A DNA stretch of 64,000 bases. It comes from Leucocoprinus leucothites. Taxonomy: Eukaryota; Basidiomycota; Agaricomycetes; Agaricales; Agaricaceae. Positions 1-11,129 of this stretch are shown piece after piece. How positions within the stretch are numbered: position 1 is the stretch's first letter; the number at the start of each line of letters is the position of its first letter. The stretch spans positions 124,001 through 188,000 of the forward strand of contig JAACJO010000017.1 in the NCBI GenBank assembly GCA_013368445.1, given 5' to 3'. The position numbers and the translations under genes are program-made. Under the pieces are notes generated by a model. That model did not search any database. It saw nothing but the letters and a program-made list of their open reading frames with translations, and had not been told where the DNA came from.

Positions 1-1342
1 ATCAGCCATTTTCTCTCTATTTCTTATCAGCTTAGCTGCTATTTGGCTCATTCTCGTAAAGCCGCTGGGCAATTTTTGGGCAATCGAAACGAAATCAATG
101 TGGGTGGACTATTTGGATGCCGACTTGCAACTACTCTTTCAGGAGGTCGTGGTAATGGTCGTGAGTTTAGCTCTGCTTGGGTATGGCATCGTGACTCACT
201 CTTTCTTTCAGCCTTTCGATACACCCCTCGTCTCGTTCCTGAATGTGTCTGGCGCTACAATCCACAGTTCTCTGAGTATTCAGGCCAGGAACCAATCGCT
301 GAGAGATGGCAGCTCGGGTAAGTCATGTAGCCTCTTTGGCTGACGTCAGGCAATTGGCTGAAACTGTAGAAGTTCGGGCCTTGAATTGTACACGAAGAGA
401 AGACTCTGAATCCGCCTTCATCTTGTCTTGTCCCTTCGACTACCACAGCTATATTGTTCGCCGAGACATGGTACTAGATATGTCGTTCAACTTTTCAGAG
501 GCTTTCTCGTACTCTGGCTTGTATCCTACAGACCCGGGATACCCCCATGACCTCCCGCTAGAGGTCTATCTTGGCTTTAAAGGTCCTCCATATGATATGT
601 ATCTTTCCACGCCACCGCTACACGTTCTTTCAGGGACTAGCTTCCGTGCTTTTGGTGATCTACGCATAAGGGAAGTTGTATCAAACAGACAGCTCGCCGC
701 CTTTGGTGTCCCTTGGAAGGTCAGCCGTTTGAGCATGAGATGGAATCTGAAAGCTAGTGCTGATTATATCTATAATAAATGGCAGTATGACCGCTTTCCG
801 ACCGTCCATTCTTGGATCACGAGGTCTGGGGGATCGCCAAGGAACAGTAGCATTGCATCGTTCAGTGTAGCATTTGACACTCATTCGATCAATGGACCGA
901 TCCTGGTGGAACGAGACACCTATCTTCTCTCTGTTGTTGATGGGTTTGCATCGATCGGTGGTATCTGGACGTTTGTCAATGGCATTTTCGCATGTACATT
1001 TGGCTCCACCCTGCTGCTGATTGCATTCGGTGAGTCAACCTAGTGCTTGTCCATCTTCCTTGTTGAGATGATTCCTTCGTAGAACGAAAGCCACTCTCTA
1101 TTTATGGATTGATACACGCCTTGCAAGGTGGAGGGGAACTGCATCTTGATCCTGCTGACCAGCTCCCCTCTGATGAGCGAGAGAAGGTTGTAGTTCTCTT
1201 GTACAAACATTTGTTGGACACAGGGAATAGCGCGGCTGCAAGCACTGATGCTCCCCGCGCGGACGAGGTGCAGGCTGATTTGGAAACACAGACGCTTCTC
1301 GGAGATCATCCACTCCTTCCAATTCCCGTTGTCGCCCCATAA
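1..1342 (+). CDS. Multi-pass membrane protein, Agaricomycete family, copy A (5' truncated by window edge)
   Basis: Only the 3' exons are in the window. Visible pieces include a hydrophobic helix near 20-60, a soluble central region (CPFDYHSY, DLPLEVYLGF, FGDLRIRE), and an intron at about 720-785. After it comes the block SVVDGFASIGGIWTFVNGIF, then another intron at about 1031-1083 and the tail beginning ERKPLSIYGLIHALQ. A hydrophobic block of the type S..D..ASIGG.WTF.NG.F followed by a PLS/PFG.. motif is typical of a large Agaricomycotina family of unknown function whose members have several transmembrane helices. Copy B (7040-9890) is the fuller version. Copy A ends early, at VVAP then TAA. 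Shifting frame there recovers the tail ending EQVPEELK, as in copy B, so an indel near 1333 has cut about 17 residues. Localisation in a membrane is inferred; no function is known. Confidence 0.6.
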
Positions 1343-1769
1343 CCCCGGATCCAAAACTGAACAGGTTCCGGAAGAGCTCAAGTAGGGCACTCAGGCTCAG
1401 GCCGGCCTCGTTTGGCGGAACGTTTTGACTCTGCTAGTATTATACTCAATCATTGATTCATGCTTAGACAGTAACTGGACATGCGATACAAGTGACGCTC
1501 ATGTACCCACCCTCATACACAGTCCAATGACATTCTGACGGTCGCGCTTATTAGGAACAGCTGTAATATACATTGACCAGAAGCGTAGTAGTAAAGATTC
1601 TGTATGTATAAATTCTGGTTATTCAAAGAACGCGTTTTCAGAATGACCCTCAGAGCCGTGATTTTGAGTAGTGTCATGGTCAAATTGTATTGTTGACAAT
1701 TGTCCAGGGATGCTGCTCTCCAAAAGTTTGCAGTTCACTACACGAATGTTGAGGATGAGGCGAGTACCC

Positions 1770-3146
1770 TATTTCTGTTCAACCTCGGACGGTTTATGAG
1801 AATCCGAATGAGTAGATACATACACAAGTGCAGTATATGAGGGATAGCCACCTACAAGAAAGAAAACTCAGATAAGGCTATGGAGAAGAAAGCAAGATTT
1901 TTGCGGAGCTTACATGGTCCAGGACACTGGGCTCACTAATACTCCTTGATTATTGACGGATGCGAAAAAACTAATCACTAGGAGTACAGTTGATTTACCC
2001 TCGGGCTTCTTTGGAAAAGCATTACAACTTACAGAATAGTCTGACAGTTTAGTTAAGTGAATAGTCAGTTCAGAGTTTTCGGAAGTGCTACGCACGGTAC
2101 GAAAAAGTGTTCCATCTCGATAGAAAACGTAGGTTCCGGGTCGCCACTTTCGCATGCGCTCGAGTCCAGCCAATGGATTGTCGTCAATATCTCCCAAAGC
2201 CTTGTAGAGCTTTGCCAGTACTAGTGCCATCTCAACGGCTGGATCGATGCAGTATGGGTCAAGCGAGCTCGTTGAGTTGACCACAATACCAGGATGCACA
2301 GAGATAACGCACTATTGCTAAAGAGTTTTGTCGTCCTGGTTCATTTGTGGGTGGTTAGCTATTATTGGTGTAATCTGAGAGGCTCGACAACTTACCACAA
2401 AATTGTTGTAGCTCGAAGTGTAACTTTTTCGAGACGTGCCAGCGTTGCAATAACACATGATCCGCTGAAGAGAGGTGGACGGTGGTGGACAGAAAATAAG
2501 AGGGCGAGCGTGACCGAGTCCAACGGTCACAAGGCTTCGAAACAGTATGGAGATGTCGACGAGGATGCGTGCGATTTGCAGAGGAGCGAGACGGCGATCT
2601 GAAGGAGTGTGAGGGATTAATTTAGATTTATACTGTGATAGCGAAATAGAGATGCTTAGATCGAGAGACGAGTTGAGAGTGCGAGAATCAAGTCAGAAAA
2701 GATCGGGTGTAGATTACTGAAGCTCGACTACGAACATAGGTGTTTTTATACTCGAAAATTCCAGTCCAAATCGTTCGAGAAAGCAACAAAACATGAGGTA
2801 GGAGTTTTTCAATGTAACCTACTTAGGAAATCTCGTAAAATACTTAATAAATCGAGACTAAAACCCGGTCAGCAGGCGACATGAGGCTATCAGTCAAGTA
2901 TTCTAGACGAAATCCGAAGCATCGAAAGAAGGGAAAGGCTACTAAAGTAAGATGATCCGCCAAAGGATAATATGGTAAGAGGTATCATCATATTTTTGTG
3001 CGTTGAGACACTGACCAAGTAGTAGATAAAGCCCACGCTCTGATAAGGTGGGTATGAGAAATGGTGCCTGAATGCGGGTCCCTCACTCCTAATTCAGCGG
3101 CCAGTTCAAGTTGAAAAATTGTCGATAAATGAAGTCGACGGAAGAC
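1770..3146 (-). pseudogene. C-terminal half of a DUF6533-like membrane protein gene, copy A, split by an insertion
   Basis: Read on the minus strand, this matches 10250-11129 and encodes a segment with KLYKALGDIDDN and VFYRDGTLF. That motif, xxVLYRDGxxYF, is typical of the C-terminal half of DUF6533 membrane proteins of Agaricomycetes. A plausible intron (GTAAGT, CTAAC branch, CAG end) lies at about 2335-2394 and another (GTAAGC to TTGTAG) at about 1852-1914. The reading frame is not continuous: stops occur around the RDGTLF region and the 486 bp insertion at 2466-2951 interrupts it. The N-terminal half seen in copy B is not part of the duplicated block, so this copy cannot encode a full protein. 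The family call rests on short motifs only. Confidence 0.4.
2466..2951. mobile_element. 486 bp insertion with 9 bp target-site duplication
   Basis: ATGATCCGC occurs at 2457-2465 and again at 2952-2960, and once only at the equivalent site in copy B (10941-10949). The sequence between is therefore an insertion that postdates the duplication. No terminal inverted repeats are obvious. Part of it (about 2489-2570) resembles 4149-4230 inside the broken AIF-like gene, which suggests a dispersed repeat. A 9 bp duplication is what Mutator-like elements make, but no transposase is present, so the superfamily is unproven. Confidence 0.75.
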
Positions 3147-3429
3147 CTTCTAAGAGAGTGAAGGGTGGAAGCCATGGAAAAAGAGGATGCCAGGTAGAGG
3201 AAGGAGAGGCAGAGACGAGCGTTGAGGATGTGGATGAGCTGGGAGCAGGGAACGCGGATGTGGATGCCCCGGTCATGGTCGAAAAACACTCCGACCCAAG
3301 TCACGCAGTCATACCTGTCACCTTTAATTATGGATACTATGGATCTCTCTGTTGCCTTGAGAATCACCAATCAACCGTTCCACTCATACTTATAGCCATG
3401 CCCAGCGACTCCTCTGCCCAATTATCGCC

Positions 3430-5380
3430 ATGGACTCTACACCCGACAACAAAATCTCCGTCGCGGTCATCAGTGGCGAAATTGGCGGTGCTCACAGTAC
3501 GTGTCTGTTACTCATCTGTTACTCATCCAAGTACACTTGAACTCAGAGCCTTGCCAGTCGCACGCGACCTCGCCGAATTTCTCGACCCAGCACGACATAC
3601 ACTGACGTTCATCAGTGCACGCAAAACCTTTGTCTACCTCCCCGCCTCCCTCCGCGCACTCGTCAACCCAGACTTCCCACTCTCCTCCGTATTCATGCCT
3701 TACGATAACCTGTTCGGCAATTTCCCAGGTCAATTGATCCACGGAACAGTCACTTTGATCGAAGAAAACAAACGAGCTCCGGTTTTGATCAACACTCCCT
3801 CGTCAAGATCAAAAATTGATGACATCATGTACAGTGGGAATGTCGTTTATAGAGCGTATGGGGAACAGGATAAGGAGGAAAAGTTGGAAAGGGTGTGGTA
3901 TGATGTGTTGATGGTTGTTACGGGATCAAAGTGGGAGGGCTTTACTGGGTTCCCGAATATGATGGAGGAGTGTGTGAGGCATATTGAGATGTGGAGGATG
4001 AAGTTTAAAGAGGCGAGTGATATTGTGATTGCTGGAGGCGGAGCTGTCGGTCTTTGTGAGCTTCTCAGTCACACTTGAAGAATAGAAACCACAGGTGAAA
4101 TTAAAGACATTTACTGTACCCTTGAAGAGATGAGAAACGGGTTAAAGACAAAATAAAATGCGAGCGCGACCGAATCCAACAGTCGCTGGGCTTCAAGACC
4201 AACCCAGGATGTCGACGAAATGATTAGCGAGGGATCGAGATGGAAATTAAGCAATGAGAGCGATGAGAGAAGAAAGAGAGAGAATGAGTAGAAAAGATAA
4301 AGAAATTGCTTAGAGACTTCGGATCTTCGAGAACAGGAGGAAAACGGGGTCTAGAATTCACTCCGGATCAACTACCGCTGTACAGTTTATATACCAACGA
4401 TATCTAAAAAAATTTTATGACACAAATTTTCGTATGAAGGAGAAAAGTAAGACATCAGTAAATTAGTGTCGAAATTTGTTCAGTAATTTAATATTGAGAG
4501 CCATAATGAAATGTAAAACCGAAGCGATACCAGAAGGAGAGATTTTATGACTAGATAGAATGCAAAACTTTGAACAAAATTTCAATGAAAGCGAAAAAAA
4601 ATCAAGGAGAAAGGTTGAAGAGATATTAAAGAGGATTATACCCGAATATGCCCAGTGCCAAGGTATCAGATTCCCTGTAAGTGCCCACCGGCGTCATTTC
4701 CGAGATGTTGCATGAGTCAGAGTGCTCGGTGTGTCGGGGATCGGAAGGTGGAGGGGAATTGGTGGAGTACTGTAATGGGCGCTCCAGTGTGATTACTTGA
4801 TCCGGTGACTGATAGTGGGAGATGTCATCGGATGCGAAGTTCACGAGTAGCCGGTGACATATCTCCACACCCTCCATGGACCCACTACTTCATTCAAAAA
4901 ACTCACATCTCTTACAGTCTAAAACCGTATCAGCCATCCACTTGGACAGCCTCCCCTTGAACGACATCTACCCAGACCGTTTCCGCTCAGTTACCGAACA
5001 CCGTCTCCGCGCTCGTGGTGTCAACTTCATCTTCAACGACACTATCCAAGGCACACCCACCATCTCATCTACATCACCCAAAGTCGAAACCCAAAATGGT
5101 ATTTGCTTACCCTGTGATCTTCTCGTACGCACACCCACTTCAATTACTCATATGTCCTCACAACAATGTCCTGTATGCCCCAGCACGCGGTGGTCGCCCA
5201 TCCACACTTGCCCTAACCTTCCTTACCCCCCCCCCCCCCCTCACCCCCCACAATTTCATAAAAATCAACAATATACTACAAATTCAACACCACCCCACCT
5301 TATTCGCTGTAGGCGATATTGTCGATTGGCCAGAAATTAGACAATTAGAAAAGATAAAGTGGGGGCATAAAGAGTTATAG
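3430..5380 (+). pseudogene. AIF/FSP1-like FAD-dependent oxidoreductase, disrupted
   Basis: The likely start at 3430 gives MDSTPDNKISVAVISG, a degraded Rossmann start. After an intron at about 3498-3547 come ARDLAEFLDP, TFVYLPASLRALV, YDVLMVVTGS and IVIAGGGAVGL (about 4025-4056), the second dinucleotide-binding fold. The homologous frame resumes at about 4915 with LPLNDIYPDRFR, and a late piece FAVGDIVDWPEIRQL lies near 5305-5350, the usual FAD-binding C-terminal motif. Proteins of this class are flavoproteins that oxidise NAD(P)H, often at mitochondria or lipid membranes. Here about 800 bp of unrelated sequence separates GGGAVGL from the next piece, the exon with the expected ELxGEI motif is missing, and the first GxGxxG is degraded. 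The gene is not expected to work. Confidence 0.7.
4081..4870. mobile_element. Unrelated insert inside the AIF-like gene
   Basis: The oxidoreductase frame stops near 4060 and resumes near 4915 after a possible acceptor CTTACAG at about 4910-4916. The intervening DNA is purine-rich and AT-rich and has no oxidoreductase coding. About 4149-4230 resembles 2489-2570 of the 486 bp insertion, with the shared core GACCGA(G/A)TCCAAC and GATGTCGACGA. A short minus-strand ORF (4626-4877) is present but not recognised. I found no clean target duplication, so the exact ends are uncertain. Confidence 0.45.
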
Positions 5381-5485
5381 TTACAAATGTAGTGAGAGTG
5401 TTGCGGATGGTTGGACAAGGGGGTAGGAGGAGAGGGGAGAGGAGGGGTGGGGAGTGCGAAGGTGGGAGGGGGTGTGGGTGTAGAA

Positions 5486-5519
5486 GGAGGAGGAGGAGGA
5501 GGAGGAGGAGGAGGAGGGA
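5486..5519 (+). repeat. GGA trinucleotide microsatellite
   Basis: About ten tandem GGA/AGG units lie just downstream of the broken oxidoreductase, within a wider G-rich stretch (5400-5530). A run of about 14 C residues occurs nearby at 5226-5240. Confidence 0.9.
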
Positions 5520-5530
5520 AGAGGGTACGT

Positions 5531-6970
5531 TGAAGAGGTATAAAGGTGTTGGAGAGGTTATTTTGATTATAAATGGAAAGGTTAGTCGTTGAGAGTACTT
5601 TTCTTTATGGCATTAAACAGTTCTTTTTTGTAGAGATTTGGATCGACATATTGTGGAATCTTTGGAGGGTTCGTATTAGGAGACTGGTGGACACGAAAAT
5701 TGAAGAGTCGTAATTTGATGGTTAAAACGTTAATCAGGCTCAGAAAGGGATAGAGCTTAATCCTCTGTAAAACCGTCCTCCTTGCCTCCCTTCCCTTGTT
5801 ATAGCATCGAGAGATAATGTTTTATTATGACCGCTCCACGTCCAAGAAATTTGGACTGGACTTTGGTTTCTCAGATGTAGTATTTACTAGATACCCGATC
5901 CTTCATTTAGCATGGACTTTCTCTCCTTTTTCTCGATGACCTTGATGAAGAAGTTTCTACTCAGATATCCGAGGCTTTCGTTCACTACTCTGCTGCTCAT
6001 ACTGTAAAAATTGTTTAACACGAAAAGCCCTTGTTGTTATATCTGCTCTTCTAGGCTGTAAAAACTTCTCTTTCACTGATCATTCGCATAGCTCTTAGGA
6101 GACATATAATCCCAGAAGGTACTAGAAGAAGACCCAACAACCAGAGTCCCACGACTGACTTGCCAAAGAAAAGGCCTAGGACCCTGCATCCCACGAGTGG
6201 TGATGGAGTGCGCTCCATGTCATCTTCCATCTCCACCGTGTTCACCTCTCACAATTCATTTCATCCGCCAAGTACGGGTCTTCTAATTGGTGATTCATGT
6301 ATTCAAATAGACGCGCCACTCCTATCGAGCGCTTGTTACATAGCCCAACACATGTCTAGGCGGTGCCTGACGGTAGTGTCGATTATTTCAGTAGCCAAAT
6401 TTCAAGGGATCTCTGGTGCACAAAACTTTTGAAGAGAACCTTTCAAAAAGCGAATATCCTTCGACCGCGATAGAGCGATTTGCAATGTTTTATGCTATCC
6501 ATACTCAGGATTTCGAGGTGTTTCTGTTCCTGGTTCAATGATCGCCCGGCCTCATGCCGGTGGAGTTATGGTCAATATTGTCGATGAACAATCTCGCTTC
6601 TTGAAAAGACGCTGTGCTTCCTCCTTTAAATAAATCAGCCGCTGGAAATAACATTGCGAGATAAGGTCGGAGGCCATACTGGCAAGCTCCAAATGCTTGG
6701 AAATAAGTTGGTCGTGGGGTAAGTTCGGGGACTTCGCCCCAGATACTCTCAGTTCCCGATTTCAGAAGCAGGACAGACAACTCTCACCTGGCTTATACTG
6801 TAGAAGGAATATCGGGAACATACTTCAAAGCGTATCTCAGTGGAACTCCCGAGTGAATCGGTGCTTGAGGCGCACGTTGTTCGTCTTATTCATATCCCGC
6901 ATAGCATTTGTGATGGGCCTTCTGTAGGAACCACTCATCTGAGCTCATGTCCGACGAACCACCGTGATAC
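5531..6970. other. Region without a supported gene
   Basis: Only short ORFs occur. Two on the minus strand (6051-6245, with a hydrophobic stretch, and 6535-6780) could be exons of an unknown membrane protein, but I see no conserved motif and no convincing splice pair linking them. Confidence 0.4.
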
Positions 6971-6978
6971 GGCTTGGA

Positions 6979-6986
6979 TATATAAG
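6979..6986 (+). promoter_or_regulatory. TATA box of the membrane protein gene
   Basis: TATATAAG lies about 55-60 bp upstream of the ATG at 7040, a normal spacing for a fungal core promoter. Confidence 0.5.
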
Positions 6987-7039
6987 TAGGTTGGATAATC
7001 TGACCGAAAGGACCCAACAATTTGCTCGAATTCTCACTC

Positions 7040-9890
7040 ATGGCGCCTACGAAACACCCTGTCCCGCCTGTAATTCACAGGGTCTTATTCCGAGCTGCAC
7101 TCCTTTCAGCGTTGATAGGTCTTGTTTCTGAAATTGGGGACCTGATATGGGCAAGTGCCAATGGTACATTCAAGGGGGAATTCTTTGGTGGGTACTCTGC
7201 TATGAGGATTACTACTGGAATAGCTGTACGACGTCACCATCTTTTAAGGATATACGATGTTTCCACTGGTTGTTCTGGTCATATTCACAGCTCGGTAGGT
7301 CATCATATTGGGACCCATGCCTCCTGGAACCAGGTAATCATCCTGAACCTTTTTAAACAGGGCATGGTTGATCCGTTATTGGTTGACCATCTTCGAGCTA
7401 CTCTGGAGTATGGGCGAGATTGCAGGACGTAGGTGCCCTTCAAGTGCATCATTAGTGTATCATGCTCCTTATCTGACTTGATGCTATTTTAGTTGTTCTC
7501 GTATTCTATTATATGAATCAGGACCTGAAAGCGTTGGACTCGAGCATACTTGAGTTTATGACAACATACGTCATGTATACAAGCTCGCTCATAAGCATAG
7601 GGCTCCTATCTGTTATCTCTCTCTTCTTTGTCGGCTGGAAAATCCACATCGATCGAGGCAGAAGGATGCTTAAGTCTTATGACAACCTAGCCTCAGGCAC
7701 GACTTGTACAGGTTGGACAATCATCTTCAGTGATGATGAATTTTTCTTTCGCAAGCTAGTATATCGAGTTAAGCTGGCCTTTGTGTTGATCTCATTGCTC
7801 GAGGAATTTTTTCCTCTGATAGACGCAGCCCAGACGGGTAGTGTCGGGGAGGCGTTTGTCGGTTAGTTTTAGACTATTCTGATGAGGAAAGGTTGGACCT
7901 CACTGTATCTCGTATAGGTTATGCGCTTTTTCCGCTCTTGGTTTTACTAGTCTGCCTGGCAGGGTGGGTCACATGGTTTTTGCCTTCACTTTGAGCCATC
8001 GCTAACCTCCTAAACTAGCGTATGGTTAATTCGATTGTGGTCGGTGATGATAGAGCTAATTCTTTTATTAGTTGAATTTGGATGTTGTAAGCCCTTTTTT
8101 TTAGACCATCAGATAACATTCATTTAATCCAAGTATCAAGTCTATGGCATATATTTGGGGGACTTGAAGTCCCTCAAGTCAGGAGACAGCGTGTTTAACA
8201 CAGATGTGAACACATATCCAGTGTATGGTGTTTGTATTTGTGCAATTGGCCTTCTTTGTGCTATATCCCTTCTCTCTGCCATTCGGGACATCATTGTCCA
8301 TCCCTCCAGCCATCTTTTCAAGCCTTATTATCGCGTAGATGGAAACAGTTGTCCTGTGACTGGTTGGAGTCTCATCATCGGCAATGATTTATTCAAAAGG
8401 CGTTTTAGGTTCGTATTTCAATGTTGATGTGGGGTGCCAGGTCATGTTGATTGTTTCGATTTCAAGCAATGATAATAGCGTCATTCGGCGCCTGCGTGGA
8501 CTATCTGCCATTATTCTTCTATTTTTCATCAGCTTGGCTGCTATTTGGCTTATTCTCGTAAAGCCGCTGGGCGATTTCTGGGCTACCGAAACGAAGTCAA
8601 TGTGGGTGGATTTTTGGTATGCCGACTTGGAACCACTCTTTCGTGAGTTTAGCGTGGTAGTCGTGAGTTCAGCTCTGCTTGTGTAGGGTATTAAGACTCA
8701 CACATCCTTTCAGCCTTCTGATATACCCTTGATCTCGTTCCTGAATGTGTCTTACATTCAACTCTCCGATTCTCTTAGTATCAAGGCGAGGAAACAATCA
8801 CTCAGAGATGGTGACTCGGGTAAGCCATGCGGCCTCTTCGGCTGACCTCAGGCAGTTGGCTGAAACAGTAACAGTGATCTTCGATGATTGTACTCCAAAT
8901 GTACAAACAGCCGGAAATGGATCTGTCTTCATCCTGTCTTGTCCCTTCGACTACAACTATATTCGTCGCAGAGACAGCGTGGACATATCGTTTGACTTTT
9001 CGCAGGCTTTCCCGTACTCTGACTTGTCTCCTACCGACCCAGGATACCCCCAAGACCTCCCACTTGAGGTCTATCTTGGCTTTACGCGTACTGCATATGA
9101 TATCTATATGTCCACGCCACCGTTATATGTTCTTCCAGGTACTAGTTTCAATGCCTTTGGTGATCTACGTATAAGAGAGATTCTATCAAATAGGCAACTT
9201 GCTGCCTTCGGCGTGCCTTGGAAGGTCAGTCGTTTGAGCAAAATTTGAAATTTGAAAGCTAGTGCTGACAGTGTCTATAACAAAATGACAGTATGACCGG
9301 TTTCCAATTGTCCATAGCATCTCTTGGATCCCGAGTTCTGAGAGGTCGCCGAGGAACAGTAGTATTGCATCGTTCAGTGTAACCTTTAACACTAGGTCGG
9401 TCAATGGACTGGGCCGGAGAGAACGAGACACCTATCTGCTCTCTGTTGTTGATGGATTTGCATCCATCGGTGGTATATGGACATTTGTGAATGGTGTTTT
9501 CGCATGTGTATTTGGCTCTACCCTACTGTTAATTGCGTTCGGTGAGTCAACCCAATGCCGGTACGCCTTCCATGTTGAGATAATTCTTTCGTAGAACGGA
9601 AACCACTCTCTGCTCATGGTTTGATACACACCTTGCGAGGCGGCGGGGAACTACATCTTGATCCTGCTGATCAGCTCCCCTCTGATGTGCGGGAGAAGGT
9701 TGTAGACCTTTTACACAAACATTTGTTGGACACAGGAGATAGCTCAGCCACTGACGCTCCCCATGTGGTAGAGGAGCGCGCTGATTTAGAGACACAGAGT
9801 CTTCTCGGAGACCATCCACTCCTTCCAGTTCCCGTTGCCATCCATAACTCCGTATCCGAACCCGAACAGGTTCCAGAACAGCTCAAGTAA
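7040..9890 (+). CDS. Multi-pass membrane protein, Agaricomycete family, copy B
   Basis: The start at 7040 (MAPTKHPVPP) is followed by a hydrophobic helix (ALLSALIGLVSEIG). Further exons at about 7513-7866, 8155-8410 and 8460-8660 each carry hydrophobic helices (for example LISIGLLSVISLFFVG, VCICAIGLLCAISLLSA, IILLFFISLAAIWLIL). The soluble region (8880-9230) has CPFDYNYI and DLPLEVYLGF. After an intron at about 9230-9291 come YDRFP and the family hallmark SVVDGFASIGGIWTFVNG. A final intron (about 9541-9594) leads to ERKPLSAHGLIH and an acidic tail ending EQVPEQLK. Exon joins before 8800 are uncertain, and I could not reconcile the frame across the short candidate intron near 8820. The product is inferred to be an integral membrane protein of unknown function. 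It is a paralogue of the gene truncated at the window start. Confidence 0.65.
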
Positions 9891-11129
9891 GGGATCCAGG
9901 CTCATACCGTCCTCGCTTGACGGAGCACGGTGCTCAATCATTGATCTAAACATAGACAGTAACTGGACATTGATATAGGTGACGAGGCTCGTGTACCGAC
10001 CCTCGTACTTACACAGTCCAATGACATTCTGGCGGCCACACTTATTAAGAACAGCAATAATATACATTGACTAGAGTGTAACAGTAAAGACTCCGTATAT
10101 GTAGATTCTCGTTATTCAATGAACGTGTTTCCAGAACGACCCTCAGAGCTGTGATTTTGGGTAGTGTCATGGTCAAATTGTATCGTTGACAATTGTCCAG
10201 GGATGCTGCTCTCCAAAAGCTTGCAGTTCACTACACGAAGGTTGAGGATGAGGCGAGTACCCTATTTCTGTTCAGCCTTGGATGGTTTATGAGAATCCGA
10301 ATGAGTAGATACATACACAAGTGCAGTATATGAGGGATAGCCACCTACAAGAAATAAGGCTGTGGAGAAGAAAGCAAGATTTTTGCAGTGCTTACATGGT
10401 CCAGGACACTGGGCTCACTAATACTCCTTGATTATTGAGGAATGCGAAAAAACTAATCACTAGGAGCACAGTCGATTTACCCTTGGGGTTCTTTGGAAAA
10501 GCATTACAACTTACAGAATAGTCTGACAATTTGATTAAGTGAATAGTCAGTTCAGAGTTTTCGGGAGTGCTACGCACGGTACGAAAAAGAGTGTTCCATC
10601 TCGATAGAAAACGTAGACTACGGGTCGCCACTTTCGCATGCGCTCGAGTCCAGCCAATGGATTGTCGTCAATATCTCCCAAAGCCTTGTAGAGCTTTGCC
10701 AGTACTAGTGCCATCTCAACGGCTGGATCGATGCAGCATGGGCCAAGCGAGCTCGTTGAGTTGACCACAATACCAGGATGCACAGAGATAACGCACTATT
10801 GCTAAAGAGTTTTGTCGTCCTGGTTCATTTGTGGGTGGTTAGCTATTATTGGTGTAATCCGAGAGGCTCGACAACTTACCACAAAATTGTTGTAGCTCGA
10901 AGTGTAATTTTTTCGAGACGTGTTGGCGTTGCAATAACACATGATCCGCCAAAGGGTATGCCAGAGAGATCATATTTTCGCGTTGAGACACTGACCAAGT
11001 AGTAGATGAAGCCCACGCTCTAATAATGTGAGCATGAGAAACAGTGCTTGAATGCAGGTCCCTCACTCCTAATTCAGCTGCTAGTTCAACTTAAAAAACG
11101 TTAATGGATGGAGTTAACAGAAGTGCTTT
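8503..11129. repeat. Segmental duplication, copy B
   Basis: Direct-orientation counterpart of 1-3146, lacking the 486 bp insertion. It spans the last exons of the membrane protein gene and the C-terminal half of the minus-strand DUF6533-like locus. Confidence 0.9.

Larger units (their letters stand above)
1..3146. repeat. Segmental duplication, copy A
   Basis: This block aligns in the same orientation with about 8503-11129. Position 1 matches about 8503 and the match is still visible near 3146 (GACGGAAG versus AACAGAAG). It contains the 3' part of a + strand membrane-protein gene and the C-terminal half of a - strand gene. Copy A carries an extra 486 bp insertion (2466-2951) that is absent from copy B. 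Substitutions are scattered across both coding and non-coding parts. The left edge lies outside the window. Confidence 0.9.

Noticed and set aside
3119..3429. Upstream extension of the oxidoreductase frame
   Set aside because: The long frame here is not homologous to the family; the expected N-terminus starts at 3430 in another frame and is joined by an intron.
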